Assembly: GCF_030160835.1 (NCBI RefSeq)
Contig: NZ_BSPC01000054.1
Span: 1-64,000, forward strand
Length of the DNA: 64,000 bases
Direction of reading: 5' to 3'
From: Labrys miyagiensis
GTDB taxonomy: Bacteria; Pseudomonadota; Alphaproteobacteria; Rhizobiales; Labraceae
Under the pieces are notes generated by a model, which searched no databases, was not told where the DNA came from, and saw only the letters and a program-made list of their open reading frames with translations. Position numbers and translations under genes: made by a program. Each line of letters starts with the position of its first letter. Position 1 is the first letter of the stretch. Shown here one piece after another: positions 18,688-27,384 of the stretch.

Positions 18688-20067
18688 TCAGAAGCTGCCG
18701 GGTCTGACGACATAATTGAAGACCTTCCACGAGGCGTAGAGTTCAGGTTTGAACTTGAGCGGATTGTCGGATGTGATGCAGCGTTTGATGGCTCGGGTGA
18801 CTGCTCCAGTGACCGTCGCACTGGTGGAATCCATGACTTCGGTTTGAGCCACCGTGCCGTCCTCATTCATGTGAAGCCGGATGGTCGCCTTCTGCTGATC
18901 ACCGTCAACACCGAGCTGGAGGTTGAGGCAGCCTCGGATCTGATTGTTGATCATGCCCTGCATGGCCATCTGCTCGGTAGGACTGGCTTTGCGACCCGTT
19001 GCTTCGGGCGCGCCAGTGGACGCAGTCTGACCGACGTTGTCCCGCGTATTGCTGGCTCGTCCGGTGGGCTTGCTCGGCGTGGTGGCCGGACCCGCGCTGG
19101 CAAGTTTGGTGCCTTCCTTCACTTGGTGCTTAGCAAGCAACCCCTGGATACCATCCAGCGCAGCGGCTTGCTTGGCAGCGGAAGCCTGCTTAGCAGCCGC
19201 TGCTTGCTTAGCTGCCTCAACCTGCTTTGCCGCCGCTGCCTGCTTTGCAGCCTCGGCTTGCTTAGCTGCCGCTGCCTGCTTCGCTGCCTCAGCCTGCTTG
19301 GCCGCCTCGGCTTGCTTGGCTGCGGCTGCCTGCTTCGCGACCTCAGCCTGCTTGGCCGCCTCGGCTTGCTTAGCTGCGGCTGCCTGCTTCGCGACCTCCG
19401 CCTGCTTGGCCGCCTCGGCTTGCTTTGCGGCTTCAGCTTTCTTGGCCGCGGCCTGCTTGGCTGCTTCTTCCTGCGCCGCCTGATCCTCAGCCTGTGCTAT
19501 TTTGTCGGCTAGAGCCTTCTGCTCTGCCGCCTTTTGGTCAGCGGCAGCCTGCTTGGCGGCCTCAGCCTTCTTGGCTGCCTCGGCCTGCTTCACCGCTTCG
19601 GCCTGCTTGGCCGCTTCCGCCTGTTTGGCCGCCTCAGCCTGCTTGGCTGCCTCGGCCTGCTGTTGCTTCAGGGCAGCATCCGCCGCCGTCCTATCCGGCT
19701 TGGGAGGCTGAGGCGGGGTGGGCGGCGGTGGGGCGGCGTCGTCCTCCGCTTGGGGAGAAGGCGGAGGCGGAGCCGGCGGCTCGGAATTGTCGGCGACCTG
19801 CTGCTGGTCCGGTACCTCGCGGGAGGGTGGAAGCGGCGGCGAGGGCGTCGGCTGGCCGCCACCGGATGCATCAGCCTGCTGGGAAGGCTGGGCGGAGGGA
19901 TCGCCCTTCATCATCTCGTTATATTGTTCTTGCGAGACTGTCTCGACCACGGTTTCGGCCGGTGGCTCGAGCGGCGCGGCGGCCGGCCACGCAAATAGAA
20001 GCGCGCCAAGCAACACCGCGTGCACAATCGCCGAAACGGGAAGTCCATAATCACGCATAATACTCAA
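18688..20067 (-). CDS. tolA: Tol-Pal system protein TolA
   Basis: A 459-residue TolA spanning the envelope from TolQR to TolB/Pal. Order: one N-terminal membrane helix (about 9-30), a Pro-rich stretch (about 60-130), a very long Ala/Lys/Gln/Glu helix (about 130-310) made of AEAAKQ-type hexads, and a globular C-terminal domain (about 350-459) with two cysteines (near RGCLN and RCITS) that could pair. The central DNA holds near-exact 54-bp tandem units, so length variation between strains is likely. It lies between tolR and tolB. Confidence 0.94.
   Translation of the reverse strand: MSIMRDYGLPVSAIVHAVLLGALLFAWPAAAPLEPPAETVVETVSQEQYNEMMKGDPSAQPSQQADASGGGQPTPSPPLPPSREVPDQQQVADNSEPPAPPPPSPQAEDDAAPPPPTPPQPPKPDRTAADAALKQQQAEAAKQAEAAKQAEAAKQAEAVKQAEAAKKAEAAKQAAADQKAAEQKALADKIAQAEDQAAQEEAAKQAAAKKAEAAKQAEAAKQAEVAKQAAAAKQAEAAKQAEVAKQAAAAKQAEAAKQAEAAKQAAAAKQAEAAKQAAAAKQVEAAKQAAAAKQASAAKQAAALDGIQGLLAKHQVKEGTKLASAGPATTPSKPTGRASNTRDNVGQTASTGAPEATGRKASPTEQMAMQGMINNQIRGCLNLQLGVDGDQQKATIRLHMNEDGTVAQTEVMDSTSATVTGAVTRAIKRCITSDNPLKFKPELYASWKVFNYVVRPGSF
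19240..19430. repeat. Tandem 54-bp units within tolA
   Basis: At least two and a partial third near-exact 54-bp units, each encoding the 18-residue period AEAAKQAEVAKQAAAAKQ, lie within a longer region of imperfect 18-bp units. Boundaries are approximate. This is coding repetition, not a CRISPR array. Confidence 0.65.
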
Positions 20068-20110
20068 ACCGGCCTTTCGATTGGCGCCTGTCGGCCACTC
20101 GCAATCGTCG

Positions 20111-20569
20111 TCAATTCTTCTGATCAGTGATCAGGGCCAGCTTCTTGTAGCCGGCGCCCGACATCTGGCCCATGACGCCCATGATCTGACCGTAATTGGC
20201 CTTGGCGTCGCCGCGCACGAAGATGCGGTCATCGAGACCCGCGCCGTTATCGGCCATCGACTTGAGCTTGCCGAGGAGATCGGGCTCCGGCGTCTCGCTG
20301 TCGTTGATATAAGCCTGACCGTCCTGCTTGACCGAGATGGTCAGCGGCTTCTTGTTCACGGAGACTGCTCCGGCCGCCGTCTTTGGCAGGTCCAGCGTCA
20401 CGCCCGAAGTCAGCAGCGGCGCGGCCACCATGAAGATGATCAGCAGGCAGAGCATGACGTCGATGAACGGCGTCATGTTGATGTCGGCGATCGGCGCCTT
20501 GCGGCGGCTGCGGCGACGGCGCGTGCCGCCACCCGAACCGCCTGCCCCTGCCGCTACACTTCCAGCCAT
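20111..20569 (-). CDS. tolR: Tol-Pal system protein TolR
   Basis: A 152-residue ExbD/TolR protein, part of the proton-driven TolQR motor in the inner membrane. After a Gly-rich N-terminus and RRRRSRRKAP comes ADINMTPFIDVMLCLLIIFMV, containing the conserved proton-path Asp in the single membrane helix, then a periplasmic domain. The ATG at 20569 is favoured by family length; the frame stays open upstream into the tolQ end but gives unrelated residues. It lies 37 bases after tolQ. Confidence 0.95.
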   Translation of the reverse strand: MAGSVAAGAGGSGGGTRRRRSRRKAPIADINMTPFIDVMLCLLIIFMVAAPLLTSGVTLDLPKTAAGAVSVNKKPLTISVKQDGQAYINDSETPEPDLLGKLKSMADNGAGLDDRIFVRGDAKANYGQIMGVMGQMSGAGYKKLALITDQKN

Positions 20570-20606
20570 GATGCAATCCTTGGAAAAGAGGTCAGTCGCC
20601 ACCCTT

Positions 20607-21329
20607 TCAGGCAGCCATGCGCTCGTCGATCTGGCGCGACAGGATGGCGGAGAACTCGTCGGCAAAGCCTTCGAGGCGCCCCTGCTGCTTGGCGACTTCG
20701 GCGTTGAACTTGTTGTAGGCGATCACGGCGGGGATAGCGGCGACCAGGCCCATCGCAGTGGCGAACAGCGCTTCCGAGATGCCCGGCGCCACGGCGGCGA
20801 GCGAGGTGTTCTTGGTGGCGGCGATCGACTGGAAGGCCGTCATGATGCCGATAACCGTACCGAACAGGCCGATGAAGGGACTGGACGAGCCGACGGTGGC
20901 AAGCACCAGGAGCTTGGATTCGAGTCGCTCGGCCTCGCGCTGGATGGTGACGTCCATCACCTTCTCGATGCGGGCCTGCACGCCGAGGAAGGAGCGGGTG
21001 GGCGTCTCCAGCGAGCGCTTCCATTCGCGCATGGCGGAGACGAACAGGCCGGCCATTCCGTAATTGTTCTGGCGCTGGGACAGCGAGCGGTAGAGTTCCT
21101 CCAGGCTCTGGCCGGACCAGAAGACCTGCTCGAAGCGGTTCATGGCGGCACGTGAGCGGGAGAACAGGATCGTCTTGTCGATGATGATGGCCCAGCACCA
21201 GATCGAGGCGATCATCAGGCCGATCATGACGATCTGCACCACCAGGCCGGCATGAAGAACCAATCCGATGAGGCTCACATCCGCGACGGGAGCCAATGCT
21301 GTCTGCGCAATATCCGCTGTCGAGTCCAT
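20607..21329 (-). CDS. tolQ: Tol-Pal system protein TolQ
   Basis: A 240-residue ExbB/TolQ proton channel protein. The first membrane helix lies at about 17-42 and two more at about 140-200, with the conserved block PFIGLFGTVIGIMTAFQSIAA and ALFATAMGLVAAIPAVIAYN. It starts at 21329 after GAGGAT. It opens the tolQRAB operon. Usually ybgC is immediately upstream; here 637 bp containing nested repeats separates them. Confidence 0.95.
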   Translation of the reverse strand: MDSTADIAQTALAPVADVSLIGLVLHAGLVVQIVMIGLMIASIWCWAIIIDKTILFSRSRAAMNRFEQVFWSGQSLEELYRSLSQRQNNYGMAGLFVSAMREWKRSLETPTRSFLGVQARIEKVMDVTIQREAERLESKLLVLATVGSSSPFIGLFGTVIGIMTAFQSIAATKNTSLAAVAPGISEALFATAMGLVAAIPAVIAYNKFNAEVAKQQGRLEGFADEFSAILSRQIDERMAA

Positions 21330-21625
21330 ACGTCCAAATCCTCGTCCTGAAGCCGGCGAGCCTACCTCACACCAAACGATACTCAGGAAATCCACGGGCG
21401 ACGTTGTGCAGGGCAACAACGTCAGCGATCCCCGGTCCTTTTGGCTTTTGAATGTGACCGCAGTACGGCACCCTTCCTTCGCCGCTGTGCGCGGCAGATT
21501 TCCGGCCTATTGACCATCCGTATCGTTAATGTCGGGTTACGGCGGGGAAGATTTCAACATTTCTTGTTCATGATGCGGTGCAGCATGGAGTGGGAGGCGC
21601 GGCGCATGAAGACTGGGCGCGACTC

Positions 21626-21946
21626 GCCTCCCCCACGAAGCTGGGGGTATCACGCACACGGTTTGTGTGCGCTGGGCCGAACGCAGTGAGGTCGGAGGGG
21701 TGTGGCCCGCTAAAGCGTTTTGCGATTTGACGGAATCGGCAAGAATCGCAAAGACGCGTCGAAACAAAGAGCTAGAGCTAAGCAGCGATTACGCTTAAAC
21801 GCGCTTTGCTCTAGCTTCGCCTACCAGAACAGGGCTTTGATCCCCCGAAGGCCCCGAGCTTTGTTCCTCCGAGCCCAACCCGTCGGGGCCACACCCCCTC
21901 CGTCACGACTTCGTCGTGCCACCTCCCCCAGCTTCGTGGGGGAGGC
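21626..21946. repeat. Family B inverted repeat with a family C element nested inside
   Basis: The outer 22-bp arms, 21626-21647 and 21925-21946, are exact reverse complements containing CTCCCCCACGAAGCTGGGGG. A second inner pair, GGAGGGGTGTGGCC and GGCCACACCCCCTCC, brackets a 105-bp family C copy. The segment near 21653-21700 matches, on the other strand, the TCCGACCTCACT...CCCAGCGCACAC stretch at about 2955-2985. Confidence 0.8.
21711..21815. repeat. Family C dispersed repeat, copy 1
   Basis: A roughly 105-bp element starting TAAAGCGTTTTGCGATTTGA and ending AACGCGCTTTGCTCTAG. It is nearly identical to 34306-34408; the first 65 bases match exactly apart from one position. Its ends AAAGCG / CGCTTT are inverted. 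It lies inside a family B repeat. Confidence 0.85.
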
Positions 21947-21966
21947 TTACGTTGCGCCCCGTCCTC

Positions 21967-22404
21967 TCAGGCCTCCCCCTTCCTCTCCGCCAGCACCTTC
22001 CGCAGCACCTCCGGCAGCCTTTGCGGGCGGCCGGCCTTGACACAGACCACCAGGACCTCGGCCGTGGTCAGCACGTCCTCGCCGCGGCGGATGGTCTGGG
22101 TGAGGTTGAGCGAGGGCCCGCGCACCAGGCCGGCCTTGGTCTGCACTTCGATGATGTCGTCCATCAGGGCCGGCCGCAGGAAGTCCACGCTGATCGAACG
22201 TACGGCAAAGGAGATGCCTTCCTCGCGATGCAGCGCCATCTGGTCGACGCCCAGCGCCCGGATGAACTCGGTCCGGCCCCTCTCGAAGAAGCGCAGATAA
22301 TTGGCATGGTAGACGATGCCGGAGAAATCCGTGTCCTCGTAATAGACCCGCAACGGCAGGTGGTGGCAGTCTCCATTAAGCACGCCGCCAGAATTATGGG
22401 TCAT
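21967..22404 (-). CDS. ybgC: Acyl-CoA thioesterase YbgC (Tol-Pal associated)
   Basis: A roughly 145-residue 4-hydroxybenzoyl-CoA-thioesterase-type hotdog protein. The active-site block is RVYYEDTDFSGIVYHANYLRFFERGRTEF with the catalytic Asp, followed by SISVDFLRPALMDD. YbgC hydrolyses acyl-CoA or acyl carrier thioesters and is encoded with tol-pal in many proteobacteria. The start is either ATG 22404 or 22422; neither has a strong ribosome binding site. It is reversed relative to cpoB, and repeats separate it from tolQ. Confidence 0.9.
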   Translation of the reverse strand: MTHNSGGVLNGDCHHLPLRVYYEDTDFSGIVYHANYLRFFERGRTEFIRALGVDQMALHREEGISFAVRSISVDFLRPALMDDIIEVQTKAGLVRGPSLNLTQTIRRGEDVLTTAEVLVVCVKAGRPQRLPEVLRKVLAERKGEA

Positions 22405-22517
22405 TTGCGCTGATTCTCTCATGGGGAAAGCCGGTTCTTCAAAGTTTCGCCTGACTTGGCCTGTGTGGTATCGACATGTCCAACCCTGGATCGATTTGCA
22501 ACCCCAAGAGCCGTCCC

Positions 22518-23732
22518 ATGAGCCGCCCTATGCTCCGCCCCGCCTCCGCCGCGCTCCTGGCGACCGTGTCCCTGGCCGTGACACTGGCCCTGTCCCCAGG
22601 CCTGGCTCGTGCCGCCCAATATGATGATGGCTTGATGCCGCCCGGCTCGGTCGGGCAGGATCAGACCTATCAGGACCAGACCTACCAGGACCCGCAAGCC
22701 TATCCCGCCCAGCGCCCCCAGGACGGCTATGGCCGCCAGGACGACGGGCAGGCCACTTATGACCAAGGCCAGCAGGATAATGGCCAGGCCGCGCCACAGC
22801 AGAATTATGGCCAGGCCCCGGCGCCGCCATCGTCTCAGGGCGGCAGCTATGTCGTGGCCCAGGATTCCACCATGGGCGATCTGCTGGTGCGGGTGCAGCG
22901 GCTGGAGGGCGACAATCGCCGCCTGAACGGCACGATCGACGACCTGCAGTCGCAGATCCGCAAGCTCCAGGACGATATGAAGCGCCAGCAGGAGGATACG
23001 GAATATCGCCTGCAGGCCCTGGAAGGCGGCGGTGGCGGCGGTGCCAAGGCTCCGGCGCCCAAGCCGGTTCCGCAGAAACAGCGCAGCGGCCAGAACGGGC
23101 CGGGTGCACAGCCTCAGAATCTCGGCAGCATCCCAGCCGACAACCAGAACACCGACGTGGCGATGCAGGACCAGACCGGCGACGACCAGCCGACCGCCCC
23201 GCCCCCGCCGCGCCAGCAGCGGGTGAACTCGCCGACTTCGGCCACCGGCCTGCCAGGCATCGCCGTCGATACCAGCCGGCCGCTTGCCAGCAACGCGCCG
23301 GATGCCGGCGTGGGCGGTGGCGCCCCGGCTGCGACGCCCGGAACGCCCGAGGAGGAATACACCGCCGACTACCGCCTGTTCGAGAACCGGCAATATGAGC
23401 AGTCCGAGGCCGCCTTCCGCAGCTTCGTGGCGAACCACCCCAAGGACAAGCGCGTGCCGGACGCGATCCACTGGATCGGCGAGAGCCTTTATCAGCGCAA
23501 GCAATATACCGATGCGGCCGAGCAGTTCCTCAAGGTGACCAAGACCTATGCCAAGTCGAGCCGCGCGCCGGCGAGCATGCTGAAGCTCGGCATCACCCTG
23601 GCCGCCATGGGCGAGAAGGACGCGGCCTGCGCCGCCCTCCAGGCCGTGGCCAGCAAATATCCCAAGGCCGGGCCGACGATCCTGAGTGGCGCCGACCGCG
23701 AGATCAAGCGCAACGCCTGCACGGCGGGTTGA
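22518..23732 (+). CDS. cpoB: Cell division coordinator CpoB (YbgF), Tol-Pal associated
   Basis: A roughly 404-residue periplasmic protein. It has a signal peptide ending near GLARA, a Gln/Tyr/Pro-rich low-complexity part (DQTYQDQTYQDPQ and similar), a coiled coil (about 130-175, LLVRVQRLEGDNRRLNG), a long Pro-rich linker, and C-terminal TPR repeats (DYRLFENRQYEQSEAAFRSFV onward, then GESLYQRKQYTDAAEQFLKV). CpoB tunes TolA with peptidoglycan synthesis. The linker is longer than in enterobacteria, as is usual for Rhizobiales. The start could also be ATG 22476 or 22530. Confidence 0.92.
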   Translation: MSRPMLRPASAALLATVSLAVTLALSPGLARAAQYDDGLMPPGSVGQDQTYQDQTYQDPQAYPAQRPQDGYGRQDDGQATYDQGQQDNGQAAPQQNYGQAPAPPSSQGGSYVVAQDSTMGDLLVRVQRLEGDNRRLNGTIDDLQSQIRKLQDDMKRQQEDTEYRLQALEGGGGGGAKAPAPKPVPQKQRSGQNGPGAQPQNLGSIPADNQNTDVAMQDQTGDDQPTAPPPPRQQRVNSPTSATGLPGIAVDTSRPLASNAPDAGVGGGAPAATPGTPEEEYTADYRLFENRQYEQSEAAFRSFVANHPKDKRVPDAIHWIGESLYQRKQYTDAAEQFLKVTKTYAKSSRAPASMLKLGITLAAMGEKDAACAALQAVASKYPKAGPTILSGADREIKRNACTAG

Positions 23733-23999
23733 GCTGGGAGCGCGGACGTCCTCGTCCATAGGCGCTAACTTTACGGGCCAAAGCGGCGGAGACTTGGAGG
23801 GGCGATCACCGATCGCCCTCTTACTTTTCCGCAAAACGCATCGTTTCCTAGATTGTCGATCCCAATCTGCGTCCTACCGCGTAAAGTTAGCGCCTATGGA
23901 CGTCCTCGTCCGCTCTTGGAGACGGTCAGTTCTGCGACAAGGCAAGAGCGGATCGTCCGACACTCACTTGAGTGTCGTAGGGACGCCCGCGCTCCTAGG
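23733..23999. repeat. Family A composite palindromic repeat, long form (A6)
   Basis: The ends are CTGGGAGCGCGGACGTCC and GGGACGCCCGCGCTCCTAGG. Inner inverted arms CCATAGGCGCTAACTTTACG (about 23757-23776) and its complement CGTAAAGTTAGCGCCTATGG (about 23880-23899) match those of A1. Between them is about 104 bp unlike the A1 interior, with the hairpin GGGCGATCACCGATCGCCC. Near the right end, ACACTCACTTGAGTGT forms a further hairpin, also seen in A7. It lies between cpoB and tilS. Confidence 0.82.
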
Positions 24000-24009
24000 A
24001 ATTGCGCCC

Positions 24010-25041
24010 TTGCCCGACCCCATCACCGCCGACGAACTCCCCTCCCTCTTCACGGCCTTCGCCGCCCGTTCCCATGTCGTCCTCGCCGTCTCCGGCGGCG
24101 CCGATTCCACGGCGATGATGCTGCTGGCGACCCGCTGGCGGGAGGCGCATCCCGGCACCCGCCTCACCGTCGTCACCGTCGATCACGCCCTGCGCCCCGA
24201 AAGCGCGGCCGAATGCGCCACAGTGGTGCGCCAGGCTGAAATCCTCGGCCTGCCCTGCCTTGTCCGCCGCTGGAGCGGCCCCAAGCCCGCCTCGCGGCTG
24301 CAGGAAAGCGCGCGAGCCGCCCGCTATGCCCTCTTGGCGGAAGCGGCCGTAGGGATCAGCGCCGACGCCATCGCCACTGCGCACACCCTCGACGACCAGG
24401 CCGAGACCGTGCTGATGCGCCTGCTGCACGGATCGTCGGTTGACGGGCTTGCCGCCATGCGCCCCGAGAGCCTGCGCAACGGGCTCGCCCATCTTCGCCC
24501 CCTCCTCGGCGTCCCCAAGGCGAGGCTGGTGGCGACGCTGGAGGCCGAGAGCATCGCCTGGATCGAGGACCCCTCCAACCGCAACAGCCATTTCGAACGG
24601 GTGCGCCTGCGCCATCTCCTCACCGAGCTCGCCCCGCTCGGTCTCGATTCCCGGCGTCTCGCCTTGCTGGCCGAGCGGGCGGGCCGCAGCGCCGATGCGC
24701 TGGAGGCGATCGCCGCGGCCGATTTTGCCCGGGCCTTCCGGCAGGAGGGTGCCGAAGGCGTTCTGGATGGCTCCGTCTATCGCGCCGCGCCGGCCGAGAT
24801 CAGGCTGCGGCTCCTCGAACGCGCCATCGACCACATCCGGCCTGATGAAGCCGGGAAACCCTACGGCCTGCGGCTGGAAAGACTTGAGACCCTGGCGCAG
24901 GCTCTCGACGCCGCCTTGCCTGCCGGCAGGGCCCGGCAATGGAGCCTCGGCGGCGCGCTCGTCCGTCTGGCCCGTGATGGCGATATCCACGTCGCCACCG
25001 AGCCACCGCGCCGGCGCGGACAGGTAAAAAACAAGATGTAG
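24010..25041 (+). CDS. tilS: tRNA(Ile)-lysidine synthase TilS
   Basis: A roughly 343-residue enzyme that attaches lysine to C34 of tRNA-Ile(CAU) using ATP. The PP-loop SGGADS appears early (VVLAVSGGADSTAMMLLATRW), followed by VDHALRPESAAEC and AHTLDDQAETVLMRLL, then WIEDPSNRN. The true start is unclear: no ATG lies between the repeat and the PP-loop. TTG 24010 is preferred because AGGA lies nine bases upstream at the edge of repeat A6; a much longer frame reads through the repeat and is rejected. It lies between cpoB and ftsH in the usual order. Confidence 0.9.
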   Translation: MPDPITADELPSLFTAFAARSHVVLAVSGGADSTAMMLLATRWREAHPGTRLTVVTVDHALRPESAAECATVVRQAEILGLPCLVRRWSGPKPASRLQESARAARYALLAEAAVGISADAIATAHTLDDQAETVLMRLLHGSSVDGLAAMRPESLRNGLAHLRPLLGVPKARLVATLEAESIAWIEDPSNRNSHFERVRLRHLLTELAPLGLDSRRLALLAERAGRSADALEAIAAADFARAFRQEGAEGVLDGSVYRAAPAEIRLRLLERAIDHIRPDEAGKPYGLRLERLETLAQALDAALPAGRARQWSLGGALVRLARDGDIHVATEPPRRRGQVKNKM

Positions 25042-25297
25042 AAAATGTCATTTACAGGCATTATGGACGCAGGTGAGTGGCTGGCACCTTAAAATGGGCC
25101 GCCTGTTCAATATCTTATGAAATGAGGTTCCTGGAGCGTCTTGGCCGTGACAAGCGCGCTGCGGGCCTGTAAGGGAGCGTTCGGTAATCTATCCCGAGGG
25201 CTTGCCTTGGCATTTGAGTTCCATATGCCTATTTTAGCCAGGATATCCTGTGGCACTCGCCGCGACTCCGCAAGACGGCTGCCACGAAAGGCAAGAG

Positions 25298-27223
<1,926 letters not shown>

Positions 27224-27226
27224 ACA

Positions 27227-27382
27227 CTGGGAGCGCGGACATCTTGTCCGCTCTTGGAAACATCGAGTTTGCAGAAAAGGGCGCAACCGATGAGGTTCGC
27301 GCCCTTTTTTGTGACCATCCCGTTTCCAAGAGCGGATCGTCCGACACTCACTTGAGTGTCGTAGGGACGTCCGCGCTCCCAG
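27227..27382. repeat. Family A palindromic repeat with internal terminator (A7)
   Basis: Arms CTGGGAGCGCGGAC at the left and GTCCGCGCTCCCAG at the right. The left hairpin is GCGGACATCTTGTCCGC at 27235-27251; the right arm holds the larger ACACTCACTTGAGTGT hairpin also seen in A6. A terminator lies between the arms at 27275-27310. It separates the convergent ftsH and ABC exporter genes. Confidence 0.9.
27275..27310. terminator. Terminator inside repeat A7
   Basis: AAAAGGGCGCAACC pairs with GGTT-C-GCGCCCTTTT across a short loop, followed by a T-run; A-runs on the left allow function on the minus strand too. It serves ftsH and probably the convergent ABC exporter. Confidence 0.85.
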
Positions 27383-27384
27383 CT

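Larger units (their letters stand above)
21330..21966. other. Repeat-filled gap between tolQ and ybgC
   Basis: Bases 21330-21600 form an AT-richer stretch that must hold the tolQ promoter. From 21626 to 21946 lies a nested repeat described separately. No gene is convincing; the open frames here are carried by the repeats. Confidence 0.7.

Noticed and set aside
19168-19680. Regular repeats resembling a CRISPR array
   Set aside because: They are in-frame coding repeats of the TolA helix, with no unique spacers and no cas genes.
21720-22040. Frame starting MRFDGIGKNRK, also present at 34315
   Set aside because: The shared N-terminus is simply the family C repeat translated; the frames diverge beyond it.
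23686-24009. Long N-terminal extension of tilS
   Set aside because: It reads through repeat A6 and the cpoB end, giving residues unrelated to TilS.
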